Source: Chthoniobacteraceae bacterium (GTDB lineage Bacteria > Verrucomicrobiota > Verrucomicrobiia > Chthoniobacterales > Chthoniobacteraceae). From it: 64,000 bases of DNA. The stretch lies in NCBI GenBank assembly GCA_947471505.1, contig CANIWM010000006.1, forward strand, positions 59,165-123,164, given 5' to 3'. The position numbers and the translations under genes are program-made. Position 1 is the first letter of the stretch. Every line of letters begins with the position of its first letter. Below, one piece after another: positions 18,463 to 27,433 of the stretch. Under the pieces are notes generated by a model. The model made no database searches. It was not told the DNA's origin and was given only the letters and a program-made list of their open reading frames with translations.

Positions 18463-18957
18463 ATGGGAAGCGGGCGCTCCATCTTCATCCGGCTCGTGGC
18501 GTTGGCGATCATTTTTCTCGGGTGGAAGGGGATGGAGAATAGCCACTTCAAGCGGCGGGTTTCTTGGCAAATCAGCTATACCATTTCGTCTGCGACGCCG
18601 AAGGACTTGGACGAGATTTACGCGGAGATGTCGGCGGGGCGAGATTGGATTGAGCGAAACGAAAATGCTGGCCCGAATAGATTGGCGATCAACGCATTCG
18701 GCGAGAGCTGGAACGATTCAAACAAGGTCACAACTCTCGTGGACGAGGCGATGAGAGCGCCGCTCGCGAAGCGAAAATTATCCACTCAAGGTAGAAGCTG
18801 GGGCTCCAACTATACGCAGCCCACCGGTGGAAAATCCCTCCGCTACGCCTACCTCGGCTCGGCGATGCTCGCGCTGATCGGCATCGCGATGCTGGTCCTT
18901 TCCTTCCGCGTTTTCGGCGGAGGTCGCCCGGAAGAGTCGCCGCTCGCCGCTGGCTAA
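18463..18957 (+). CDS. Two-pass membrane protein, unknown function
   Basis: The ATG directly follows the TAA of the previous gene (TAAATG). The 164-residue protein has an N-terminal membrane anchor (IFIRLVALAIIFLGW, residues 6-20) and a second at about 129-152 (YLGSAMLALIGIAMLVLSF). A 100-residue hydrophilic loop lies between, probably outside the cytoplasm. No family recognised. Zero spacing to the upstream gene argues for a three-gene operon 16496-18957. Confidence 0.7.
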   Translation: MGSGRSIFIRLVALAIIFLGWKGMENSHFKRRVSWQISYTISSATPKDLDEIYAEMSAGRDWIERNENAGPNRLAINAFGESWNDSNKVTTLVDEAMRAPLAKRKLSTQGRSWGSNYTQPTGGKSLRYAYLGSAMLALIGIAMLVLSFRVFGGGRPEESPLAAG

Positions 18958-19001
18958 AATAGATGTTCGCCTTTCCGGGTGGATGCGTATTTTCCCGCTC
19001 C

Positions 19002-22000
19002 ATGTTATCTCCACTCTCCAGCCGTTCGCTTCTCGTTGCTGCGCGCCTGCTTGCCGTCGTGGCGGCTTGGCTCGCGGTGCCGTCTGCTCGCGCGGCGAAT
19101 CAGTATTTTGATACATCGTCGGCGTCGAACCTCACGGCGGGGACGGCGACTTGGGATGTTGGAGTCACTGCGGCTTGGGCGGCTACGACGACACCGGGCG
19201 CTGCGGCCCCGGTGGTTTGGGCGAATGGGAATGATGCGTTCTTTCAAACGGCGGGTGCGAATACCGTGACGATCAGCGGAACCGTCATCGCGAATACCCT
19301 CACGCAGACGACGAGCGGCACGGTGACGACTATCAGCGGCGGCACGCTGCAACTCGGAGCTACGCTGACGAACTCCGGCAACAGCGCGCTGACGATCAAC
19401 TCTGCGCTCACGCTCACCAACACGCTGACGGTGACGTCGACTTCGGCGGTGACGCTTGGCGGAAATATCAGCGGGGCGTTTGCGCTGACAAAGGCCGGCA
19501 CGAGTTCGCTGACGCTGACGGGCACCAACGCCTACACCGGCACGACGACAGCCAGCGCGGGAACTCTGCGACTCGGCGGCGCGACGAATGCCGGGCTGGG
19601 CACGGGCGCGCTGGCCATCGGAAATGGGGGCACCGTTTTGAACAACGACGCCACCGCGCGGACGGCGACGAACACGCTCCAAGTCGGCAACGCTAACGTA
19701 GGCGACGCGGGCGTCTTCACGGTTGGAGCGGGCGGAGATTTGACGTTTGGCGCGCTGACGCTGGAAACATTAAATCAACGCACGCTCACGGTGAGCAACG
19801 CCCTCACAACCATCACCGGCAACCTCACACACGGGAACAAATTCCTCACGAAAGCGGGGACGGGCGCGCTCGTGATTCGTGGTGTGACGGACGCCGTGGC
19901 TGGCGCAGGAATGGCGATCAACAGCGGGTTGCTGGCCGTCGCTGGCGTGAGCGGCGGCATGAATGCCTCCGAGGAACTGAAGCTGAATGGCGGCGTGTTC
20001 GGCGCGAACGGGACTTTCAGCCGGGCGCTGGGGACGGGCTCCGCGCAGTTCCAGTGGGCCGCACGCGACGAGACGGGAAATGCCACGGCGAGCGGCGGCT
20101 TCGCGGCCTACGGGCTGAACGCGACGTGGGGAAATGCGGCGAACAATCTCACCGTGAATATCGGCGGTGCCAGCGCGGCGATGACGTGGGCCTCGACGGG
20201 CAATTTCGTAAGCGGTGGCACGCTGATGCTGGGGCACGCGCTTTCAAATGGGACGGTCACTTTCCAAAATCCGCTCAACTTAAACGTCCGCCCGCGCACG
20301 GTGGATGTGGCCCGCAGCGGGGTCGCTGGCGCACTCACAGACGCGGCGCTGGCGGGCACGGTGTCGAACGGCATCCTTGTAAAGACGGGCCTCGGCACGC
20401 TGGCACTCACAGCCTCCAGCAATACGATGGGCCGCATCTCTGTGAACCAAGGCACGCTTTCACTCACCGCTGCATCCATCGCGGACACGTCGGATATTTG
20501 GCTCACCACCGGCACAACGCTGGACCTCGCCCACGGGAGCACGGACACGATCGATCAGCTCGTTATCAACAACGTCGTGCAAGCGACTGGGACGTGGGGC
20601 TCGCTGGCCTCCGCAGCGACGAACAAAACGGCTCTCATCACCGGCACAGGGCTACTGCTCGTCTCCAGCAACGCGGCGGCGACGGAGGCCCCGATTGTGG
20701 AAAACCTCGCCGCGACTTCCATCGCCACGCTGAGCGTCACGCTGAACGCCACGCTCATCACCAACGGTCTCGTGAGCCCAAACGTGAAAATCTACTACGG
20801 CACCACCGACGGCGGCACGAACCCCGCGTCGTGGCAAAACTTCGCCGACCTCGGCGCGCTCACGACCACGGGCTCGGCGACGGTCAGTGGTCTATTACCC
20901 TTCACGCAGTATTACTTCCGCGCCTTCGCGCAAAACGCGGCCGGGACCGATTGGGCGGATGCTACGGCGACATTCACGACGCTCGTGGCCTTTCACATCA
21001 CGGAAGTCCTGCCTGTGAATACGACTGGGAAAAAGGACGAAGACGGCACCGTGCAGCCGTGGATCGAACTTTGGAATCCTGACCGCGTGAACAAGTTCTC
21101 GCTCAGCGGCTACAAGCTAGTTCATGGCGCGACGCAGTGGACGTTCCCTGCCGTGGAAATCATGCCCGACGAGCGCATGGTCATTTTCGCTTCGACGAAT
21201 GACCGCATCGTCGCGACCTCGTGGCTGCACACGAATTTCACGCTCAGCGGGGCAGGCGGAACACTCAGCATGGTGCAGCCCGGCGGCACGGTGGATAGCA
21301 CGCTCACCTATCCGGCGCTGGCGGCAAACGTCAGCTTCGGGCGCGACTTTGCGCAGCTCACCGCGACGGGCAGCTACGATTCGCCGACGCCGGGCGATGG
21401 GAATAATTACTCCGGCACGGGCGTCTCTGGAAAAGTGCTCGTCTCGCTGTCGAGCCGCGCATTTACAGGCTCGCTGGCCGTCGCGCTCACGGAGGAAGTG
21501 CCCGCCGCGGGCGCGGTGATTCGCTACACGCTCGATGGCAGGACGCCCGTTTCGACGTCGCTCGCTTACAGCACGACGCTGTCGGTTTCCGCGACATCGC
21601 TGGTGCGCGCACGCGTCTTTGAGCCGGGGAAATTGCCCGGCGAAACGGAGACTGCGGGCTACCTGCTGCTCGACGGAACTACGTCCGGCTTCAACACCGC
21701 CGCGCCGATTATCGTCGTGTCAAACTTTGGCCTCGGGACGCTTCCCGACACTGGCGACCAACCCGTTTTCATGTGGGTGTGGGAGCCGTCGGCGTTCGAC
21801 GGGCGTGCCCGACTCTCGAATTTGCCGACCCTCGCCTGCCGCGGTGCTGCCGACCGCCGGGGCTCCTCAACGCTCACAAACGCAAAGACAAACTTCAACT
21901 TCGAGGCGCGCAAAGCACGCGACGACGACGACAACGACATCCCGCTTCTCGGGATGCCCGACGGCTCCGACTGGGTTTTCCACGCGCCGTTCGACTACGA

Positions 22001-24443
22001 CCGCTCCGACCTGCATAACCCTTTCTTTTACGCCCTGAGCAATAGCATCGGGCGTGAGGCGATGCGCACGCGAATGGCCGAGGTATTTGTGGAGACGAGT
22101 GGCGGATCGCTGAATTTCACAGGCGCGGCGAGCGGCGACTACTTTGGCGCCTACAACGTGATGGAGAAAATCCGGCGCGACAAAGACCGCGTGGATGTCA
22201 CCAAGCTCGATACGTATGACAACGACGCTGTGGGCAAAACCGGCGGGTTCATTTGGAAAGTAGATCGCCTCGATACGGGCGACACCGGCTTCAGCGCGGG
22301 GGGACAGACGATGGCCTATTACTACCCGAAAGAGAACGCGGTGAAGTCGCCGCAGCGCGACCCGCAAGAGCAGTACCTCACGAGCACCATCGCGTCGTTC
22401 AAGACCGCGCTCGACAGCGCCAGCTACACGAGCCCTATCACCGGCTACGCTGCGTGGCTCGATGTAGGCGAGGCCGTGGATCATCACCTCATGAACGTGT
22501 GGACGTTCAATGTGGACGGGCTACTGCTCAGCGGGTTCTTGCACAAAGAACGCGGGGGAAAAATCGCGTTTGGCCCTGTCTGGGACGTGGATCGCGGGCT
22601 TTCGTCCACCGATGGCCGCGATGCGAACCCCGCGACCTGGCGCTCGCAGACGGGCGATCTTGGCACGGACTTTTTCAACTACACGTGGTGGAACCGGCTC
22701 TTCACCGATGCCGACTTTTACCAGCGCTACATAGACCGCTGGGTGGAGCTGCGGCGCGGCGCATTTTCCGCGACGGCGGTGAACACACTGCTCGACACGC
22801 TGAACGCCCAACTGACCGCCGAGGCCGTCACGCGCGACTTGGCGCGCTGGGCAAAAGCGAAGCGTGCATGGACGAGTCCGTTCACCGGGACGGTGTATGC
22901 GGCGAACCAAGACGCCGAGGTGCAGCGCATAAAAGACTACCTGCAGCAGCGGGCGAACTTCTTCGACTCGCAGTGGGTCGCGCCCGTGACGTTCAGCCAC
23001 AGCAGTCAGAATATCAGCAGTCTCTCGCTTTCGATCAGCGGGCCAGCGGGGGCGACGATCTACTACACGCTCGATGGCTCCGACCCGCGCCCGAGCGGCG
23101 GCGCTGCACCGAGCGGCGGGAACGTCTTCGTGTATTCGAGTCCGCTGGGAATCAGTTTCACGACGCGAGTGAAGGCACGCGCTTACAATGCCTCGTGGCT
23201 GAGCAATGCGGCGGTGCTCATCGGCGCAAATAATCCTCCACTGCGTAGCGCGTGGAGCGGGCCGACGGAGGCGAGGTTTTCCAACGACACGCTGGCTGCC
23301 AGCGGCAATCTCGCTATCACGGAGATCAACTATCATCCCGGCGCACCGACTCCCGCCGAGCTTGCGGTGAACCCGGTTTTCGACACGTCGGATTTCGAGT
23401 TTATCGAGGTGAAAAACATCGGCGCGACGTCCGTGGACCTCGGCGGCATCAAGCTGGAATTGGCCGCCGACTTTACACTCACGAACGCCCAAGGCATCAC
23501 GCTGGCACCCGGTGCATTTGCGATCCTCGCTGCGAACCCGCAGGCGTTTTCCACGCGCTATCCCGGCGTGCCCAATGTGCTCGGTCCATTCGTCGGCGAC
23601 CTCGACAATAGCGGCGAGCGCGTCGTTTTGAAAAACGCCAGCGGTTCGATCATCGCCGACTTTACCTACGACGATACGTGGTATCCCACGACGGATGGCG
23701 GCGGAAGGACTCTCGCGATTTACAACCCGACCGGAGCATCCAGCACCGCCGGGAACTGGCGCGCATCCGCAGCCCTCGGCGGCTCGCCCGGCGCGAATGA
23801 GCCGAACCTCGCGCCCACCATCAGCGCCGGTGCCGACATCACCGCGTATCTCCCGAGCACGCCGCTCGCGGGCAGCGTGGACGACGACACATTGCCCGCA
23901 GCGCTCACCGCCGCGTGGAGCAAAGTGAACGGCCCCGGCGGAGTCACATTCACCGCGCCTACTGCGCCCGCGACGACCGCCACCTTCGAGTTGCCCGGCA
24001 CTTTCACCCTGCGCCTCACCGCGAGCGATACGGCGCTCTCTGTGCAAGACGACGTGAGCGTGATCATGCGCGATACGCCCGGTGCGTGGCTACTGCGCAA
24101 CCCCGGCCTCGGCACGCTCAACGACGACCCGGATGGCGACGGGCGCACGAATTGGTTCGAGTGGGCGTTGGGGCAAAATCCATTCAGCAGCACGGGCGGC
24201 GATGGCACACTCACCGCACTCGACGCCGGGCATCTCACGCTCACTTACACACGGCAAAAATCCTCGCCCTTTGTGAACTACACCGTGCAAGTCACCGGCG
24301 ACCTCGCGGCGTGGGCCGACCCACTGCCCGGCGACATTACCGAGACTGTCCTCGCGGACGACGGCATCACCCAAACCATCCGCGCCACCGACAACGCGCC
24401 CGCTGGCGAAACGCGCTTCATTCGGCTGAAAGTGACGCCGTAA
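19002..24443 (+). CDS. Giant surface protein: autotransporter-type beta repeats, two LTD, two chitobiase-C-like domains and a CotH kinase-like domain
   Basis: The ATG at 19002 gives 1813 residues with a signal peptide ending near PSARA; a start 39 bp upstream is also open. Domains in order: autotransporter-associated beta-strand repeats (about 30-560; for example LTKAGTSSLTLTGTNAYTGT), a fibronectin-like section, LTD 1 (about 663-790, FHITEVLPVN...), a chitobiase/beta-hexosaminidase C-terminal-like domain (813-888, IRYTLDGRTP), a CotH domain (about 990-1257, with GAYNVMEKIRRDKDRV and FGPVWDVDRGLSS), a second chitobiase-C-like domain (1330-1407, IYYTLDGSDP), LTD 2 (1439-1577, GNLAITEINYHPG), a PKD-like segment, and a C-terminal DPDGDGRTNWFEWALG block typical of secreted Verrucomicrobia proteins. 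CotH proteins are secreted protein kinases in Bacillus; activity here is inference. Confidence 0.88.
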   Translation: MLSPLSSRSLLVAARLLAVVAAWLAVPSARAANQYFDTSSASNLTAGTATWDVGVTAAWAATTTPGAAAPVVWANGNDAFFQTAGANTVTISGTVIANTLTQTTSGTVTTISGGTLQLGATLTNSGNSALTINSALTLTNTLTVTSTSAVTLGGNISGAFALTKAGTSSLTLTGTNAYTGTTTASAGTLRLGGATNAGLGTGALAIGNGGTVLNNDATARTATNTLQVGNANVGDAGVFTVGAGGDLTFGALTLETLNQRTLTVSNALTTITGNLTHGNKFLTKAGTGALVIRGVTDAVAGAGMAINSGLLAVAGVSGGMNASEELKLNGGVFGANGTFSRALGTGSAQFQWAARDETGNATASGGFAAYGLNATWGNAANNLTVNIGGASAAMTWASTGNFVSGGTLMLGHALSNGTVTFQNPLNLNVRPRTVDVARSGVAGALTDAALAGTVSNGILVKTGLGTLALTASSNTMGRISVNQGTLSLTAASIADTSDIWLTTGTTLDLAHGSTDTIDQLVINNVVQATGTWGSLASAATNKTALITGTGLLLVSSNAAATEAPIVENLAATSIATLSVTLNATLITNGLVSPNVKIYYGTTDGGTNPASWQNFADLGALTTTGSATVSGLLPFTQYYFRAFAQNAAGTDWADATATFTTLVAFHITEVLPVNTTGKKDEDGTVQPWIELWNPDRVNKFSLSGYKLVHGATQWTFPAVEIMPDERMVIFASTNDRIVATSWLHTNFTLSGAGGTLSMVQPGGTVDSTLTYPALAANVSFGRDFAQLTATGSYDSPTPGDGNNYSGTGVSGKVLVSLSSRAFTGSLAVALTEEVPAAGAVIRYTLDGRTPVSTSLAYSTTLSVSATSLVRARVFEPGKLPGETETAGYLLLDGTTSGFNTAAPIIVVSNFGLGTLPDTGDQPVFMWVWEPSAFDGRARLSNLPTLACRGAADRRGSSTLTNAKTNFNFEARKARDDDDNDIPLLGMPDGSDWVFHAPFDYDRSDLHNPFFYALSNSIGREAMRTRMAEVFVETSGGSLNFTGAASGDYFGAYNVMEKIRRDKDRVDVTKLDTYDNDAVGKTGGFIWKVDRLDTGDTGFSAGGQTMAYYYPKENAVKSPQRDPQEQYLTSTIASFKTALDSASYTSPITGYAAWLDVGEAVDHHLMNVWTFNVDGLLLSGFLHKERGGKIAFGPVWDVDRGLSSTDGRDANPATWRSQTGDLGTDFFNYTWWNRLFTDADFYQRYIDRWVELRRGAFSATAVNTLLDTLNAQLTAEAVTRDLARWAKAKRAWTSPFTGTVYAANQDAEVQRIKDYLQQRANFFDSQWVAPVTFSHSSQNISSLSLSISGPAGATIYYTLDGSDPRPSGGAAPSGGNVFVYSSPLGISFTTRVKARAYNASWLSNAAVLIGANNPPLRSAWSGPTEARFSNDTLAASGNLAITEINYHPGAPTPAELAVNPVFDTSDFEFIEVKNIGATSVDLGGIKLELAADFTLTNAQGITLAPGAFAILAANPQAFSTRYPGVPNVLGPFVGDLDNSGERVVLKNASGSIIADFTYDDTWYPTTDGGGRTLAIYNPTGASSTAGNWRASAALGGSPGANEPNLAPTISAGADITAYLPSTPLAGSVDDDTLPAALTAAWSKVNGPGGVTFTAPTAPATTATFELPGTFTLRLTASDTALSVQDDVSVIMRDTPGAWLLRNPGLGTLNDDPDGDGRTNWFEWALGQNPFSSTGGDGTLTALDAGHLTLTYTRQKSSPFVNYTVQVTGDLAAWADPLPGDITETVLADDGITQTIRATDNAPAGETRFIRLKVTP

Positions 24444-25265
24444 TTATGGCTCGCCGATGGTCGGATGTATGACGACCGGCGCAGTGCTGAGCGCGGCGCG
24501 TGTTAGGATTTGCTTGCCGTCGGTGCGCGGTTCCGTGGCCATTCCGCGATAGCGGAGAGGCTGGTAGCCGAGCGCGAGAAGCGCGGCGAGAGGTGCTTGT
24601 TTCAGCCCCGGCTTCCAATGCTCAGGAGCGCCGCCTGTTTCGTAAAAATAGATCCACTTGCGGTCCGGAGTCGCCCAGCCAGCGCAGAGCAGGACGTGGC
24701 GCTTGGGAATGTTTAGCAAGTCGCCGGGCCGCAAGTCGGCAGCGTCGAGCAGCACGGTGCAGACCGACGGGAGCTGCGTGGTGTCGTGGACGGCTGGCAA
24801 TTTGAGACAGCGCGAAACGAAGCCGGAGCAGTCCACGCCAGCGGCCTGCGCGCTCACGGCGGTGTTGTCGGCGCGACGTTTTGCTGGAGAGGAAACGTCG
24901 CCAGCAGCGAGCCCATTGGCGACGGCGGCATCGAACGACGCCGTATCATCGAAGCCGCCCCATTTATACGGCACGCCCGCATTCACCTCGCCCGGCAGCC
25001 ACCAACCGGGGCGCTCGGGCTGTTCGCGAAACGTGGCGTCGGGAGTGTTCACGAGCGCGCCGCTTTTATCCCGGCCATGCAGGATGTTTTTGGAAAACGG
25101 ACGCCATGAGTGCGTGGCGAGCTTCTGCGCGATTGCGAGTGCTTCCGTCGGCGTCACCTGCGAGGGCGCGGATGGATCGCCCGACGTGAGCGAGGCCGAC
25201 GGCGGCGAGGCGCATCCTGCGAGAATGGCGGCGATGAGTGGACTGAGAATGCGCGTGAAAATCAT
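24444..25265 (-). CDS. NlpC/P60-like cysteine hydrolase lipoprotein
   Basis: Taking the ATG at 25265 gives 273 residues with lipobox LAGC (Cys18); an ATG four codons upstream is also possible. The catalytic domain has the Cys in AAGVDCSGFVSRC (C146) and the His in NIPKRHVLLCAGW (H190), the core of the NlpC/P60 (CHAP-like) fold. A preceding segment, GVPYKWGGFDDTASFDAAV, matches the family's N-terminal helix motif. These enzymes cut peptidoglycan stem peptides in the periplasm. The stop codon abuts that of the giant gene: TAA on plus at 24441-24443 and TTA (minus-strand TAA) at 24444-24446. The upstream side faces the caspase-TPR gene only 40 bp away. Confidence 0.85.
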   Translation of the reverse strand: MIFTRILSPLIAAILAGCASPPSASLTSGDPSAPSQVTPTEALAIAQKLATHSWRPFSKNILHGRDKSGALVNTPDATFREQPERPGWWLPGEVNAGVPYKWGGFDDTASFDAAVANGLAAGDVSSPAKRRADNTAVSAQAAGVDCSGFVSRCLKLPAVHDTTQLPSVCTVLLDAADLRPGDLLNIPKRHVLLCAGWATPDRKWIYFYETGGAPEHWKPGLKQAPLAALLALGYQPLRYRGMATEPRTDGKQILTRAALSTAPVVIHPTIGEP

Positions 25266-25305
25266 GGTGGCTTGCAAAGGGTTTCGCTTTCCGGCGTTTT
25301 AGCCC

Positions 25306-26661
25306 GTGCTCACTCCTGTGCAAATCAACATCTGCATCCGTCTCATCGTCGCCCTGCTCTGCTCGCTCATCTATTCCCAAGCTGCCGACGCGCCCAAGCG
25401 CATCGCGCTCGTCGTCGGCAACAGCAGGTATGAACCCGCGGTCGGCGCATTGCGCAATACGGTGAACGACGCAAAGGCGATGGCGAATACCCTTCGCACC
25501 CTCGGCTTCTTCGTCATCGAAGAACACAATGACGCCCGCGATGAACTGCTCGCTGCGATGATCAAGTTTCGCGCAAAACTCAGTGGTGCGGAAGTCGGGC
25601 TGTTCTACTTCGCCGGACACGGGATTTCCGTCGAGGGCGCGAACTATCTCCTGCCCACGAAATCTGGCTACAGCCCAGACGCCGCCAGCGGGGGAAGCCT
25701 GCGCCTGCTTGCGGAAACTAAACTGATCAACGCCGAACAAGTCGTCGCCGAGATGAGCAACTCCGGCGTTCGCTGCAACCTCGTCATCCTCGACGCCTGC
25801 CGCTCCACGCCCGTCGCCCGCAACCCCGCGAACCGAGATGCCGCGCGCGGGGGGCTTGTGGAAATGAACCCGCCCGCTGGTTCCCTCATCGCATTTGCCA
25901 CCGACGCCGGGCACGCGGCATCCGACGGTGACGGTGCGAACGGCCTGTACACCGAGGAACTCATCGCCCAACTTCGCGCGCCCGGCCTCACCATCGAGCA
26001 AGTGTTCAAGCGCACTCGCGCGCGGGTCATTGAGCGTTCGGAGGGCAAGCAAGTCCCCGCCGAATACTCGCGGCTCATCGGCGACGACATCTACCTCGCT
26101 GGCCAGACGCCCGCGGCGGAAGCCATCCCAAAAGGACAGCCCATCCCGCTCCCCAGCGTCGCCGACCTCAGCAAACTCGCCGCCGCTGGCGACACGGCCC
26201 GCTGCGTCGAAGCCATCCGCCGATTCACCCGCAGTCGCGGTCCAGGAAAAGAGCCCGCCGCTCCGCTCGCGACCTTGCTCGACCAAGTCAAAGAAAGCCT
26301 CCGCGACCCGAAGACATCCGCACCGCGTGCCGAGGCCGCGCTACAATCCTGCGACCTCATCCTCGCCGCCATCGCCGATTGCCTCCCCGCTGGGGAAGTC
26401 GTCCTTTCAGCAAAAGCCCACAGCCGACGCGGCGATGCGCTCCTTTTACTCGCGAAAAATGAAGACGCGCTCGCTGCATTCAACGCCGCCGCTGCACTCA
26501 CTCCCGACGACGCCTACATTCTCTATAACCGAGGCCGCGCCTTGCTTGCGCTGGAGCGAAAGGACGAAGCCAAAGCCGACTTCACCAAAGCAGCAGACCC
26601 AAAACTCAAGCAACCCGGCGCAAGGAAACTCGCCCTGGCTGCACTTGCGGCGATGAAGTGA
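25306..26661 (+). CDS. Exported caspase-family (C14) protease with C-terminal TPR
   Basis: The 451-residue protein has a signal peptide (MLTPVQINICIRLIVALLCSLIYSQAADA). Residues 30-255 are a caspase-like domain: KRIALVVGNSRYEPAVGAL, then VGLFYFAGHGISVEG with catalytic His105 and LVILDACRSTPV with catalytic Cys165, and SLIAFATDAGHAASDGDG in the substrate pocket. A linker leads to a helical region and one or two TPR units (ALAAFNAAAALTPDDAYILYNRGRALLALER). Bacterial metacaspase-like proteins typically cut after basic or acidic residues; targets are unknown. It is divergent from the NlpC-like lipoprotein with a 40-bp intergenic gap, so the promoters must overlap. A nested inverted repeat starts 5 bp after the stop. 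Confidence 0.88.
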   Translation: MLTPVQINICIRLIVALLCSLIYSQAADAPKRIALVVGNSRYEPAVGALRNTVNDAKAMANTLRTLGFFVIEEHNDARDELLAAMIKFRAKLSGAEVGLFYFAGHGISVEGANYLLPTKSGYSPDAASGGSLRLLAETKLINAEQVVAEMSNSGVRCNLVILDACRSTPVARNPANRDAARGGLVEMNPPAGSLIAFATDAGHAASDGDGANGLYTEELIAQLRAPGLTIEQVFKRTRARVIERSEGKQVPAEYSRLIGDDIYLAGQTPAAEAIPKGQPIPLPSVADLSKLAAAGDTARCVEAIRRFTRSRGPGKEPAAPLATLLDQVKESLRDPKTSAPRAEAALQSCDLILAAIADCLPAGEVVLSAKAHSRRGDALLLLAKNEDALAAFNAAAALTPDDAYILYNRGRALLALERKDEAKADFTKAADPKLKQPGARKLALAALAAMK

Positions 26662-26665
26662 AGGA

Positions 26666-26887
26666 GGGTGTGATTAAAAGGGCAAAGCAGCGGCAGACGG
26701 TGGCACACGAACGGGATCGGCCCCAAGGAGGGGGAACGTCCCGTTCCCCTGAACCACGAAGTGGTTCCCGGTTGCCCGCAGTTTAAGAGCGGCGCTTCGC
26801 GCCTCAGGGGAACGGGACGTTCCCCCTCCTTGAGGGCTTTCGCCCTTTTCGTGCCGTTCCTGTTGCATTCCACTTTTAATCACGCCC
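26666..26887. repeat. Nested inverted-repeat element with internal hairpins (family member A)
   Basis: Three layers of symmetry are centred near 26778. Outer arms 26666-26680 and 26873-26887 pair at 14 of 15 bases. Inner arms 26725-26752 and 26804-26831 are perfect 28-bp inverted repeats (AAGGAGGGGGAACG... and its complement). Inside are two hairpins with 3-nt loops: GAACCAC-GAA-GTGGTTC (26751-26767) and GGCGC-TTC-GCGCC (26791-26803). It fills most of the spacer between the caspase gene and yciH. The layout matches elements at 59577-59677 and 60981-61057. It could also act as a transcription terminator, but there is no T-run. Confidence 0.88.
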
Positions 26888-26949
26888 AGTGATGGACGTC
26901 TTCGATTTTCCCCCTTCCGCCCCGCCGCGAGATGGGCTAACGGGCTCTT

Positions 26950-27336
26950 ATGCGTCCTGAAAAAAACAAACGTGTCGAGTTGAGCCCCGAGCAGTCTGGC
27001 CTTGCGGGGCTGGGAAATGCCTTTGCGGGGCTGAATCTGGGACCACTGCCCGATGGGCCTGCCCAGCCAGCCTCCGCACCGGCGAAGACGAAGCGGCTGG
27101 GGCGCGTGGTTTTGCGAAAGGAGACGGCGCATCGCGGGGGGAAAGCGGTGATTGTCGTCCACGAGTTCCCGCCGGACTTCTCAGCGGATGCGCTGGAGGA
27201 ACTTGCCAAGCAGCTCCGCAAGTCGCTGGGGACGGGTGGGACGGTGCGGGAGCGGACTATCGAGATGCAGGGCGACCAGTCGGGAAAAGTGCGCGTTTTT
27301 CTCGAAAGTCTCGGCTGGCAGGTCGCTGGGGTGTGA
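26950..27336 (+). CDS. yciH: SUI1/eIF1-family translation factor (YciH-like)
   Basis: The 128-residue protein has a variable Pro/Ala-rich N-terminus and a C-terminal SUI1 domain (about 45-126): RLGRVVLRKETAHRGGKAV, VIVVHEFPPDFSADALEELAKQLRKS, then LGTGGTVRERTIEMQGD and VRVFLESLGWQVAGV. GTGGTV is the signature loop. Bacterial YciH binds near the ribosomal P site and influences start-codon fidelity in vitro. Length and domain order fit bacterial members. It precedes the TPR protein by 97 bp on the same strand. Confidence 0.88.
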   Translation: MRPEKNKRVELSPEQSGLAGLGNAFAGLNLGPLPDGPAQPASAPAKTKRLGRVVLRKETAHRGGKAVIVVHEFPPDFSADALEELAKQLRKSLGTGGTVRERTIEMQGDQSGKVRVFLESLGWQVAGV

Positions 27337-27433
27337 GTGTGACAGAACCAAAACGATCTTTTTTCTAACAGGGATTTACTTGGCACAATTTTCTGCGCTT
27401 CTCTACGATACATTCAAAGTTCACCAGCTCCGT

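Noticed and set aside
27152..27433. N-terminal extension of the large TPR protein
   Set aside because: It overlaps yciH in another frame, starts with TTG, and would bury a clear signal peptide that begins at 27434.
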